Below are positions 28,969 through 37,188 of a DNA stretch of 64,000 nucleotides, one piece after another. The stretch comes from Streptomyces cucumeris (GTDB lineage: Bacteria > Actinomycetota > Actinomycetes > Streptomycetales > Streptomycetaceae), in the NCBI RefSeq assembly GCF_024295805.1, contig NZ_JANCLX010000005.1, positions 186,001 to 250,000 of the forward strand, written 5' to 3'. The position numbers were made by a program, and so were the translations under genes. Position 1 is the stretch's first letter. The number at the start of each line of letters is the position of its first letter. The notes beneath the pieces were generated by a model. That model was not told where the DNA came from. It saw only the letters and a program-made list of their open reading frames with translations, and made no database searches.

Positions 28969-29106
28969 CAGCGAAGCTCCCAGGTGAGAGGTGGTGGACA
29001 GCGGTGGTGAACAATAGGGCGACGCTAACCCGGCGGGGCCGTGCCGATCACCATCGGTTGACCACAAAGCGCGGAGCGCGCCCTTGGCGGCTTCTGGCAT
29101 AGCGCC

Positions 29107-29146
29107 GCGATACGCCGCGATACGGAGCGATACGGAGCGTCACCGA
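29107..29146. repeat. Four 10-bp-phased repeats before the second permease
   Basis: Units gcgatacgcc, gcgatacgga, gcgatacgga and gcgtcaccga follow each other with an exact 10-bp period, about one helical turn. They lie 115-150 bp before the permease start and the same distance upstream of bioY, so they could serve either promoter. Confidence 0.6.
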
Positions 29147-29259
29147 GGTGTCCGATATCCAGACAATCCAGCTCTCAGTGTTGTCCTCACCGGACACACG
29201 CCTCACACTGAGCTCGTTTTGCACCCGTCCGCCCCCACCCAAGGGACAGAGAAGAGCAC

Positions 29260-30681
29260 ATGAATCGGACTCCTGCGTCCTCCGCGCCACAGCGCGACAT
29301 GGAGGCAAGCGGCGCGGGCACACCCGCCTCGCCCGCGCTCTCGCACGGCCTCAAGCAGCGCCATCTGTCGATGATCGCCCTTGGTGGGGTGATCGGAGCG
29401 GGCCTGTTCGTCGGCTCCGGTGCCGGAATCGCCGCCGCCGGCCCCTCCATCGTGCTCGCCTACGCCATGTCCGGGCTGCTGGTGATGCTGGTCATGCGGA
29501 TGCTGGGCGAGATGTCGGCTGCCAATCCGGCCTCGGGATCCTTCTCCGTGCACGCGGAGCGGGCGATCGGGCCGTGGGCGGGCTTCACCGCCGGCTGGAT
29601 GTTCTGGGTGCTGCTGTGCGTGGGCATCGCGGCCGAGGCGATCGGCGCCGCCGGGATCATGGTCCAGTGGTTCCCGAGCACCGACTCCTGGATGTGGGTC
29701 GCCCTGTTCATGGTGATCTTCTGCGGCACCAACCTGGCGGCGGTCAGCAACTTCGGTGAGTTCGAGTTCTGGTTCGCCGCGCTCAAGATCGCAGCGATCA
29801 CCCTCTTCCTGGTTCTCGGCATCCTGGCGATAGCCGGTGTGCTCCCGGGCACCGACGCCCCGGGCGGCTCCAACCTCTCCGGGGACGGTGGTTTCCTGCC
29901 CAATGGCGTGGACGGCCTGGTGGTGGGTCTGCTCGCCTCGGTGTTCGCCTACGGCGGTCTGGAGACGGTGACCATCGCCGCCGCCGAGTCCGAGAACCCG
30001 GTCAAGAGCGTCGCCTCGGCCGTGCGCACCGCGATGTGGCGGATCGCGCTGTTCTACGTCGGCTCCATGCTGGTCGTCGTCACGCTGATCCCGTGGGACG
30101 ACAAGGCGATCCTGGCCGACGGCCCGTACGTGGCGGTCCTGGACCACCTCGACATCCCCGCGGCCGGCAACATCATGAACGTCATCGTGCTGATCGCCCT
30201 GCTCTCCGCGATGAACGCCAACATCTACGGCGCCTCCCGGATGTCGTACTCGCTGGTCGCCCGCGGTGAGGGCCCGGCCTTCCTGGGCAAGGTCAGCGGC
30301 GGTGTCCCCCGGCTCACCGTGCTCGCCTCGTCCTTCTTCGGCTTCGTCGCGGTGCTGCTGAGCTACTGGTGGCCGGACACCATCTTCAAGTGGCTGCTCA
30401 ACATGGTCGGTGCCGCGGTGCTGGTGGTGTGGGCCTTCATCGCCGTCGCCCAGCTCCGGATGCGCAGCAGGCTCCAGCGCGAGGCGCCGGAGAAGCTGGT
30501 GGTCAAGATGTGGCTGTTCCCCTACCTCACGTGGGTGGCGCTGGCCGCCACGATCGGTGTGCTGGGCCTGATGCTCCGCGAGGCCGACACCCGCAGCCAG
30601 CTGTACGCCACGGCCGGTCTGACGGTCGCCCTGGCGATCATCGGCTACGTCCGCCAGCGGGCGGTGACCCGCAAGGTCTGA
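29260..30681 (+). CDS. Amino-acid permease, APC superfamily (AAT family), paralogue 2
   Basis: 473 residues, clearly paralogous to the 26.7-kb gene: LKQRHLSMIALGGVIGAGLF at the start, EMSAANPASGSFSVHAERAIG after helix 2, and NANIYGASRM near helix 8. The two diverge most in helix 3 and in the loop before helix 6, so they probably carry different substrates. AAGGGACAGAGAAGAGCAC precedes the start codon. It is followed by a hairpin that lies within a decayed gene on the opposite strand. Confidence 0.93.
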   Translation: MNRTPASSAPQRDMEASGAGTPASPALSHGLKQRHLSMIALGGVIGAGLFVGSGAGIAAAGPSIVLAYAMSGLLVMLVMRMLGEMSAANPASGSFSVHAERAIGPWAGFTAGWMFWVLLCVGIAAEAIGAAGIMVQWFPSTDSWMWVALFMVIFCGTNLAAVSNFGEFEFWFAALKIAAITLFLVLGILAIAGVLPGTDAPGGSNLSGDGGFLPNGVDGLVVGLLASVFAYGGLETVTIAAAESENPVKSVASAVRTAMWRIALFYVGSMLVVVTLIPWDDKAILADGPYVAVLDHLDIPAAGNIMNVIVLIALLSAMNANIYGASRMSYSLVARGEGPAFLGKVSGGVPRLTVLASSFFGFVAVLLSYWWPDTIFKWLLNMVGAAVLVVWAFIAVAQLRMRSRLQREAPEKLVVKMWLFPYLTWVALAATIGVLGLMLREADTRSQLYATAGLTVALAIIGYVRQRAVTRKV

Positions 30682-30682
30682 C

Positions 30683-31150
30683 TCAGGGGTGGGCTTCAGC
30701 CCGCCAGTCGGTTAGCCGCTCGCGGTTCTGAACGACGAACGGGTGCTCGGGTCCGAGCACCCGTTCGCGTCGTTCGAGGAGCTGCCGCTGACGCCTCCGG
30801 CAGTCCTTGTCCGGCCAGGGCGTCCAGGCACAACTGCCAGGTGTGGCCGACAAGATGGCGGGACCGGCCGCTGCCGGTGCCCGCCGCACCCTGGTCGACG
30901 AGTGCCGTCGAGTCCTCGCTCAGCTTCCGGTCGTGCTCGTCCAGGACCGTCGGATCGTCCACGTTGTCCAGGACCAGCAGTCGGTGCTGGGCGGCGTGGT
31001 CCGGGTAGTGCCAGACCGGGTCAGCCGCGGCACGCCGCATCGGCGCGGTCCCGCAGGATGCCCGGCGGCCGGCCGATGAGGGTCGCCGCCGGTCTGGAAG
31101 ACCCGGGCCTGGCCGGAGGCGCGGCCGTCGATCGGCATGGGGGCGCTCAC
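30683..31150 (-). pseudogene. Decayed NB-ARC/TPR (STAND NTPase) gene
   Basis: A GTG at 31150 overlaps the stop of the upstream 140-residue gene, and the first residues MPIDGRASGQARVFQTGG echo the end of that neighbour. After that the frame breaks. A second frame (30696-31040) carries HRLLVLDNVDDPTVL, the Walker-B region of NB-ARC proteins. A third frame (to 30683) carries RRERVLGPEHPFVVQNRERL, a tetratricopeptide-type ending. The P-loop and most of the protein are missing: 470 bp remain of a gene that normally spans 2 kb or more. At least two frameshifts and a large deletion are needed. Confidence 0.75.
30730..30775. terminator. Long inverted repeat downstream of permease 2
   Basis: Arms 30730-30750 and 30753-30775 pair over 21 bp with a two-base bulge and a two-base centre. 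It lies 49 bp past the permease stop and inside the TPR remnant on the other strand. It could terminate the permease transcript. Confidence 0.55.
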
Positions 31151-31569
31151 CGCTCGGTGATGTGCTGGTCGCGGCCGGCCTGGTAGATCCGGCCGCTGCC
31201 GGACGCCTCGGCCGTCAGATGGATCTCGCCGACGGCGGGGCGCTGATCCGGCAGCCGGGGGTTCAGCTCGTCCAGGATGCGCCGCAGCTCTTCCGCGACC
31301 TCCGGCCGCGCCACCAGGAGCCGGCGCACCCGGCCCTGCCACTCCGTGGTCAGCTCCGCCTCGGACTCCGCGTCGCCCGTCTCGCGCGCGAGCAGCAGAT
31401 CGGCACGGCTCGCCTCGAGCTCCTCGCCGATGCTTTCGGCCCTGGCGGGCTGGAACCTCTGCCAGAGCGAGACGAGGCCGTCCCGGGCCGATTCCCAGGC
31501 GTTGGTGGTCATCAGCGTGACCATGGTGGTGCCGGCGGTCCTGGCGAGATCGGCGATCTGAGGATCCAT
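31147..31569 (-). CDS. Small helical protein that normally partners an NB-ARC/TPR protein
   Basis: 140 residues from ATG 31569, with GGGGGAGGG just upstream. It is mostly Ala/Glu/Arg-rich amphipathic helix (VSLWQRFQPARAESIGEELEAS) and ends in GSGRIYQAGRDQHITER. I recognise this ending from short Streptomyces proteins encoded directly before NB-ARC or NACHT-type ATPases. The stop codon overlaps the start of the broken NB-ARC gene, so the pair was once an operon. Function unknown; such modules are suspected in signalling or phage defence, but nothing here shows activity. Confidence 0.7.
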   Translation of the reverse strand: MDPQIADLARTAGTTMVTLMTTNAWESARDGLVSLWQRFQPARAESIGEELEASRADLLLARETGDAESEAELTTEWQGRVRRLLVARPEVAEELRRILDELNPRLPDQRPAVGEIHLTAEASGSGRIYQAGRDQHITER

Positions 31570-31753
31570 GCCCTCCCCCTTCGAGCGACCTTTGATCATA
31601 GGTCCGCCGCTCCTCACGCGCATGCGTCGGATCAGGCCACGCCCAGGTGAGCGGCGGGGTGGGTCCTCGGTCCGGGGACGCACCGCGCCTCCTTCTTTCG
31701 GACCAGAGATCCACTCCCCACTGGCGGAGAAGGTTCTTGCTGGTAGCGTGCAG

Positions 31754-31770
31754 TTGCAAGCTAATTGCAT
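31754..31770. promoter_or_regulatory. Putative Nur box in the sodF promoter
   Basis: TTGCAA-GCTAA-TTGCAT matches the Streptomyces Nur consensus tTGCaa-N5-ttGCAA at all but the last base. It lies 24 bp before the sodF start codon. In S. coelicolor nickel-loaded Nur represses sodF so that nickel SOD takes over; the same control is inferred here. Confidence 0.85.
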
Positions 31771-31794
31771 TAAGCCGGTCCCGGAGGGCTTCGC

Positions 31795-32436
31795 ATGGCC
31801 ATCTACACACTTCCTGAACTTCCGTATGACTACTCGGCGCTGGCCCCGGTCATCAGCCCTGAGATCATCGAGCTGCACCACGACAAGCACCACGCGGCCT
31901 ACGTCAAGGGCGCGAACGACACGATGGAGCAGCTCGCGGCGGCGCGGGACAAGGACCAGTGGGGCTCCATCAACGGCCTGGAGAAGAACCTGGCCTTCCA
32001 TCTGTCCGGCCACATCCTGCACAGCATCTACTGGCAGAACATGACCGGTGACGGCGGCGGCGAGCCGCTGGAGAAGGACGGGGTGGGCGAGCTCGCCGAC
32101 GCGATCACCGAGTACTTCGGCTCCTTCGCGGCGTTCAAGGCGCAGCTGTCCAAGGCGTCGGCGACCACGCAGGGCTCCGGCTGGGGTGTCCTCGCCTACG
32201 AGCCGGTGAGCGGGCGGCTGATCGTCGAGCAGGTCTACGACCACCAGGGGAACGTCGGCCAGGGCTCGGTGCCGATCCTGGTCTTCGACGCCTGGGAGCA
32301 CGCCTTCTACCTGCAGTACAAGAACCAGAAGGTGGACTTCATCGAGGCCATGTGGAAGGTCGTGAACTGGCAGGACGTGGCGCGTCGCTACACGGCCGCC
32401 AAGGAGCGTGCGAACAACCTGCTGCTCGCGCCGTAA
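31795..32436 (+). CDS. sodF: Superoxide dismutase [Fe-Zn type, SodF]
   Basis: 213 residues of the Fe/Mn SOD family. Metal ligands are His28 (IIELHH), His76 (GHILHS), Asp165 and His169 (FDAWEHAFY). The sequence is close to what I recall of S. coelicolor SodF, the iron enzyme, so iron is assumed. It removes superoxide in the cytosol. CCGGAGGG precedes the ATG. The Nur box upstream predicts repression when nickel is plentiful; no nickel SOD gene (sodN) is present in this window. Confidence 0.96.
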   Translation: MAIYTLPELPYDYSALAPVISPEIIELHHDKHHAAYVKGANDTMEQLAAARDKDQWGSINGLEKNLAFHLSGHILHSIYWQNMTGDGGGEPLEKDGVGELADAITEYFGSFAAFKAQLSKASATTQGSGWGVLAYEPVSGRLIVEQVYDHQGNVGQGSVPILVFDAWEHAFYLQYKNQKVDFIEAMWKVVNWQDVARRYTAAKERANNLLLAP

Positions 32437-32504
32437 CGGACCTGCCGTAAGAGACCTCCTGCTTGCGTGATCGTCTTCTCACCGAACACCTGGCAGGCGG
32501 AAAA

Positions 32505-32539
32505 GGGGCCCCCGCGCGGTCGACTCGCGCGGGGGCCCC
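32505..32539. terminator. sodF terminator (bidirectional)
   Basis: A perfect 14-bp stem (ggggcccccgcgcg and complement) with a 7-base loop, between converging sodF and the nitroreductase gene. Confidence 0.88.
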
Positions 32540-32584
32540 GCCGTCTTCCGACGGCCGTCCGGTGACCGGCCGTCCGGTCGCCGG

Positions 32585-33220
32585 TCAGTCGAAGATCGGG
32601 CCGACCGTCCGGGTCCGCTTGATCTCGTAGAAACCGGGGACGGAGGCCACCATCAGGGTGCCGTCCCACAGCTTCGCCGCCTCCTCGCCCTTGGGCGCGG
32701 GGGTCACCACCGGGCCGAAGAAGGCTATGCGCTCGCCCTCCGGGCCCGGTACGGCGATCACGGGGGTGCCCACATCCTGGCCCACCAGCTCGATGCCCTC
32801 CTGGTGGGAGGCGCGCAGCTCGGTGTCATAGGCGTCGGAGTCGGCGGCATCGGCGAGCTCGGCGGGCAGCCCGGCCTCTTCCAGGGCGGCCACGATCGTC
32901 TCGCGGTTCTTCTCCAGCCCCTGGTTGTGGAAGCGGGTGCCCAGGGCGGTGTAGAGCGGGCCGAGGACCTCGCTGCCGTGCTTCTGCTCGGCGGCGATGC
33001 AGACCCGCACCGGCCCCCAGGCCGTCTTCAGCAGCTCCCGGTACTCCTCGGGCAGCTCGTCCAGCTTGGGCTCGTTCAGCACGGCCAGGCTCATCACATG
33101 CCAACGCACCTCGACCGGGCGCACCTTCTCCACCTCGAGCATCCAGCGCGAGGTCATCCAGGCCCAGGGGCAGAGCGGGTCGAACCAGAAGTCGGCGGGG
33201 GTCTTGGCGGTCTCGGTCAC
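32585..33220 (-). CDS. DsbA-fold mycothiol-dependent nitroreductase (Rv2466c family)
   Basis: 211 residues from GTG 33220, preceded by GAGGAGACACCC. The thioredoxin-like domain has the active-site motif CPWA at 17-20 (FWFDPLCPWAW) and the cis-Pro region GQDVGTPVIAVPG, with a helical insertion between. This is the Rv2466c pattern, in which a mycothiol-reducible Cys-Pro-Trp-Ala site reduces nitro compounds under oxidative stress. The equivalent name in mycobacteria is mycoredoxin-2-like. The gene is divergent from pepN with 166 bp between. Confidence 0.88.
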   Translation of the reverse strand: MTETAKTPADFWFDPLCPWAWMTSRWMLEVEKVRPVEVRWHVMSLAVLNEPKLDELPEEYRELLKTAWGPVRVCIAAEQKHGSEVLGPLYTALGTRFHNQGLEKNRETIVAALEEAGLPAELADAADSDAYDTELRASHQEGIELVGQDVGTPVIAVPGPEGERIAFFGPVVTPAPKGEEAAKLWDGTLMVASVPGFYEIKRTRTVGPIFD

Positions 33221-33386
33221 GGGTGTCTCCTCGGGCGGGGGGCCTACGGAACGCAGGGCGATATCGGGTCTCTCCTCCGGACAACGCACGCGTGATCGGG
33301 CCCCATTCCCCGATTCCCCCGGGGAGTACGGCGTGACATGATGCGCGCTGTCCGATATTCGAGACGAGAGCGAGGGAGTCCGCGTC

Positions 33387-35987
33387 GTGCCTGGTGAGAA
33401 CCTGACCCGTGACGAAGCCCGGGAGCGGGCGAGGCTGCTGACCGTGGACGCCTACGACGTGGCGCTCGATGTGCGGTCGGCCGTCGAGCCGCACACCGGT
33501 CCGGGGCCGCGCACGTTCCGTTCCACCACCACCCTGCGGTTCCGCTGCGCCGAGCCGGGGGCCTCGACGTTCGCCGATCTGGTGGCGCCCGAGGTCACCT
33601 CGGTGACCCTCAACGGCCGGGAGCTGGACCCGGCGGCCGTCTTCGACGGGGCCCGGATCGCGCTGGACGGGCTCGCCGCCGAGAACGAGCTGGTGGTGGA
33701 CGCCCAGTGCGCGTACAGCCGCACCGGGGAGGGGCTGCACCACTTCGCCGACCCCGAGGACGGCGAGGTCTACCTCTACACCCAGTACGAGCCGGCCGAC
33801 GCCCGCCGGGTCTTCACCACCTTCGAACAGCCGGACCTCAAGGCCCCGTTCACCTTCGCGGTGACCGCGCCCGGCCACTGGACCGTGCTGAGCAACGGCA
33901 CCGCGGCGCGCAGCGAACCGGCCGCCTCCGGCTCCGGAACCACCACCCACTTCACCCCGACGCTGCCCATCTCCAGCTACATCACGGCGGTCGTCGCGGG
34001 CCCGTACCACTACAAGACGGACACCTACCGGCGCACCCTGCCCGACGGCACGGAGCTGGTGATCCCGCTGGGCGCGCTGTGCCGGGCGGGGCTGGCCAAG
34101 CACTTCGACGCGGACGACATCTTCACCGTCACCAAGCAGGGACTGGACTTCTTCCACGACCGCTTCGACTACCCGTACCCGTTCGGCAAGTACGACCAGG
34201 CGTTCGTGCCCGAGTACAACATCGGCGCCATGGAGAACCCGGGGTGCGTGACCTTCCGCGAGGAGTTCGTCTTCCGCGGCAAGGTCACCCGGTCCTCGTA
34301 CGAGGGGCGGGCCAACGTCATCCTCCACGAGATGGCGCATATGTGGTTCGGCGACCTGGTGACCATGGAGTGGTGGGACGACCTGTGGCTCAAGGAGTCC
34401 TTCGCGGACTTCATGGGCGCCTTCGCGCTGGTCGGCGCCACCCGGTTCACCGACGGCTGGATCACCTTCGCCAACCGCCGCAAGTCCTGGGCGTACCGCG
34501 CCGACCAGCTCCCCTCCACCCACCCGGTCACCGCCGACATCCGTGACCTGGAGGACGCCAAGCTCAACTTCGACGGGATCACCTACGCCAAGGGCGCCTC
34601 GGTGCTCAAGCAGCTCGTGGCCTACGCGGGTCAGGACGCCTTCCTGGAGGGCGCGCGGCGCTACTTCAAGCGCCACGCCTTCGGCAACACCCGGCTGTCC
34701 GACCTGCTGGCGGTGCTCACCGAGACCTCGGGCCGGGACATGGCCGCATGGTCCCGGGCGTGGCTGGAGACGGCGGGCGTCAATGTGCTCACCCCGCAGC
34801 TCACCTGTGACGCGGCCGGGCACATCACCGAGCTGGCGGTGGTCCAGGAGGCCGCCGCGAGTCACCCCACGCTGCGCCCGCACCGGATCGCGGTGGGGCT
34901 GTACCGGAAGGACCAGGACGGGGCGCTGGTGCGCTACGCCCGCGCCGAGACCGACGTCGACGGGCCCCGTACGGTCGTCGGCGAGCTGACCGGTGCCGAG
35001 CGGCCGGATCTGGTCCTGGTCAACGACGACGACCTCACCTACTGCAAGATCCGCTTCGACGAGGGCTCGCTGGCCACCCTGCGCGAGCACCTGGGCGAGC
35101 TGAGCGATCCGCTGGCCCGTGCGCTGTGCTGGTCCGCGGTGTGGAACCTGACCCGGGACGGGCTGATGCCCGCCCGTGACTATCTGGGTCTGGTGCTGCG
35201 CTTCGCCGGGTCCGAGTCCGACATCGGCGTGCTCCAGATGGTCCAGACATGGGCGCTGTCCGCCCTGCACCACTACGCCGCGCCCGAGGCGCGCGAGGCG
35301 GCCGGGGCCCGGCTGGCGGAGGGCGCGCTCGCCGAACTGCGGCGCGCGGAGCCGGGCAGCGGACACCAGCTCGCATGGGCGCGGTTCTTCGCCCAGCTCG
35401 CCACGGACGACTCCGAACTGCGGCTGCTGCGCGGGCTGCTGGCCGGTACGGCCCGGATCGACGGGCTCGACGTCGACCAGGAGCTGCGCTGGACCTTCGT
35501 GGCGGCACTGGCGGCGACCGGGGCGGCGGACGAGTCGGATATCGCGGCCGAACTGGCCCGGGACGACACCGCGTCCGGTAAGCGCCACCAGGTGCGCTGT
35601 CTGGCCTCGCGGCCCTCGGCCGAGGTCAAGGCGGAGGCGTGGGCGGCCGTGGTGGACTCCGACCGGCTCTCCAACGCCCTGGTGGAGGCCACCATCGCGG
35701 GCTTCGACCAGCCGGGCCAGCGGGAGCTGCTGACGCCGTACGCACCGCGCTACTTCGAGATGATCGAGCGGATCTGGCAGGAGCGTTCGATCGAGATCGC
35801 GATGGGCATCGTGCGCGGTCTGTTCCCGGCCACCCAGGGCGACGCCACCACGCTGAAGGCCACCGACGACTGGCTGGCCGCCCGGCCGGACGCGGCGCCC
35901 GCGCTGCGACGGCTGGTGCTGGAGGCGCGGGACGATCTGGCGCGCGCCCTGCGCGGTCAGGAGTGCGATACCCGGGCAGCCGTCTGA
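33387..35987 (+). CDS. pepN: Aminopeptidase N, M1 family (paralogue 1)
   Basis: 866 residues from GTG 33387 with GAGGGAG upstream. The M1 zinc site HEMAH is at 314-318 with the third ligand Glu337 (KESF), exactly 19 residues on. The substrate-anchoring motif is GAMENPG. A beta-sandwich N-domain and a helical ERAP1-like C-domain give the usual length. It removes N-terminal amino acids from peptides in the cytosol. A second, closer-to-consensus copy lies 4.4 kb downstream. The start MPGENLTRDEARERARLLTV nearly repeats in the other gene. Confidence 0.95.
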   Translation: MPGENLTRDEARERARLLTVDAYDVALDVRSAVEPHTGPGPRTFRSTTTLRFRCAEPGASTFADLVAPEVTSVTLNGRELDPAAVFDGARIALDGLAAENELVVDAQCAYSRTGEGLHHFADPEDGEVYLYTQYEPADARRVFTTFEQPDLKAPFTFAVTAPGHWTVLSNGTAARSEPAASGSGTTTHFTPTLPISSYITAVVAGPYHYKTDTYRRTLPDGTELVIPLGALCRAGLAKHFDADDIFTVTKQGLDFFHDRFDYPYPFGKYDQAFVPEYNIGAMENPGCVTFREEFVFRGKVTRSSYEGRANVILHEMAHMWFGDLVTMEWWDDLWLKESFADFMGAFALVGATRFTDGWITFANRRKSWAYRADQLPSTHPVTADIRDLEDAKLNFDGITYAKGASVLKQLVAYAGQDAFLEGARRYFKRHAFGNTRLSDLLAVLTETSGRDMAAWSRAWLETAGVNVLTPQLTCDAAGHITELAVVQEAAASHPTLRPHRIAVGLYRKDQDGALVRYARAETDVDGPRTVVGELTGAERPDLVLVNDDDLTYCKIRFDEGSLATLREHLGELSDPLARALCWSAVWNLTRDGLMPARDYLGLVLRFAGSESDIGVLQMVQTWALSALHHYAAPEAREAAGARLAEGALAELRRAEPGSGHQLAWARFFAQLATDDSELRLLRGLLAGTARIDGLDVDQELRWTFVAALAATGAADESDIAAELARDDTASGKRHQVRCLASRPSAEVKAEAWAAVVDSDRLSNALVEATIAGFDQPGQRELLTPYAPRYFEMIERIWQERSIEIAMGIVRGLFPATQGDATTLKATDDWLAARPDAAPALRRLVLEARDDLARALRGQECDTRAAV

Positions 35988-36098
35988 CGGACCGTTTTCG
36001 GGATTCGAACTCCCGTACTTTAGGACGGTGTTGTCCGGGTTTGTCGACGAGTTGGTAACAGCGGTGAGTGGGGTGGGGCGAGCGGGAATGGCCGGGGC

Positions 36099-37139
36099 AT
36101 GAGCCACGACACGCCGCTGTCCCCCCGTCCGCTCCACCACCTCACCGACGTCCAGCGCCGGGTCCTGACCACCCGCCAGCTCCGGGAACACGGTGTCACC
36201 GCGGCCGTCGCCGCGGAGCGCTGCCGGGAGGGCGGGCCGTGGCAGCAGATCCTGCCCGGCGTCCATCTGCTCCACCCCGGCCCGGCCACCAGCGAGGAGC
36301 GGCTGCACGCGGCGCTGCTGTACACCGCGAGCCGCCGCCAGACGGCGGCGGCCGGGAGCGGGGCGGGCAGCGGTGCCGGGGACGAGGGGCCGTACGGCGA
36401 GGCGATGGTCACCGGGCTCGCGGCACTGGCCCTGCACCACTTCTCCGCCGCTCCCCCGCTGGCCTCGCTGGACCACGTCGATGTGCTGGTGCCGCGCACC
36501 CGGCGGCTGCGCGCCACCGGCTATGTGCGGTTCGTCCGCTCCCAGACGATGCCCGGCCCGCGGTACCTCGCCGGGGTGCCCACCGCCCCGGTCGCCCGCG
36601 CGCTCGCCGACGCGGTCGCCCGGCTCGGCGACGCGGTGCTGGTGCGCAGACTGCTCACCGAGTCCGTACGCCACGGCCACTGCGAGGCGGGGGCCGTGGT
36701 CAAGGAGCTGAGCCAGGCCCGGCTGCTCTCCCGGCCGTATGTGATCGACGCGGTGGACGCGCTGCTGGCCGAGGGCCGGGCCATCGCCGAGGGCCGGCTG
36801 TACGACATGGTGCGCGGCCACGGGCTGCCCGAGCCGCTGTGGAACGTCGAACTGCGGCTGCCCGGCGGCCAGGCCCTCGGCGAGGTGGACGCCTACTGGC
36901 GCGACCACGCCGTGGCGCTGGAGATCGACGCACGGGCGCCGCGCCACGACGAGTGCGCGCTGCGCGGCGCCTACGCCCGTAAGCGCGAGCACCTGGAGGG
37001 GCTGGGCATCACGGTGGTGCGGACGACCCCGCGGAGGCTGCGGGAGGGGCTGGAGGAGCAGGCGGCGGTGGTGCGCACCGCCCTGATCGCGGCGGCCGAC
37101 CGCGAGCCGGCCCCGTATGTCGTGGTGCTGCCGCGGTGA
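36099..37139 (+). CDS. AbiEi-like winged-helix protein with a DUF559/Vsr-like nuclease-fold C-terminus
   Basis: 346 residues. The first ~50 (VLTTRQLREHGVTAAVAAERC then ILPGVHLLHPG) match the helix-turn-helix N-terminal region of AbiEi antitoxins. The C-terminal part holds GEVDAYWRDHAVALEIDA, an E-x-D ... E-x-D pattern as in the PD-(D/E)XK fold of DUF559 proteins, though a lysine of the classic motif is not evident. Many actinobacteria have such solitary genes. No AbiEii nucleotidyltransferase gene lies beside it, so it is not a toxin-antitoxin pair here. Function unknown. Confidence 0.7.
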   Translation: MSHDTPLSPRPLHHLTDVQRRVLTTRQLREHGVTAAVAAERCREGGPWQQILPGVHLLHPGPATSEERLHAALLYTASRRQTAAAGSGAGSGAGDEGPYGEAMVTGLAALALHHFSAAPPLASLDHVDVLVPRTRRLRATGYVRFVRSQTMPGPRYLAGVPTAPVARALADAVARLGDAVLVRRLLTESVRHGHCEAGAVVKELSQARLLSRPYVIDAVDALLAEGRAIAEGRLYDMVRGHGLPEPLWNVELRLPGGQALGEVDAYWRDHAVALEIDARAPRHDECALRGAYARKREHLEGLGITVVRTTPRRLREGLEEQAAVVRTALIAAADREPAPYVVVLPR

Positions 37140-37149
37140 CGGGCGCGGT

Positions 37150-37167
37150 ACCGGGCCGCCGCCCGGT
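37150..37167. terminator. Small hairpin between convergent genes
   Basis: A 7-bp stem (accgggc and gcccggt) with a 4-base loop in the 49-bp gap between the AbiEi-like gene and the phosphoesterase. Weaker than the other terminators here. Confidence 0.4.
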
Positions 37168-37188
37168 GGCCGCCGTGCGGTGGGGTGA

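Noticed and set aside
28969..29100. BirA or BioQ operator in front of bioY
   Set aside because: No inverted repeat of the expected type could be recognised; the only notable repeats are the 10-bp phased units further out.
36001..36050. Reverse-complement segment resembling a tRNA T-arm (gttcgaatccc with flanking stem)
   Set aside because: The loop is out of register for a T-arm (GTTCGAA with stems cggga/tcccg), and no acceptor, D-arm or anticodon arm is found on either side.
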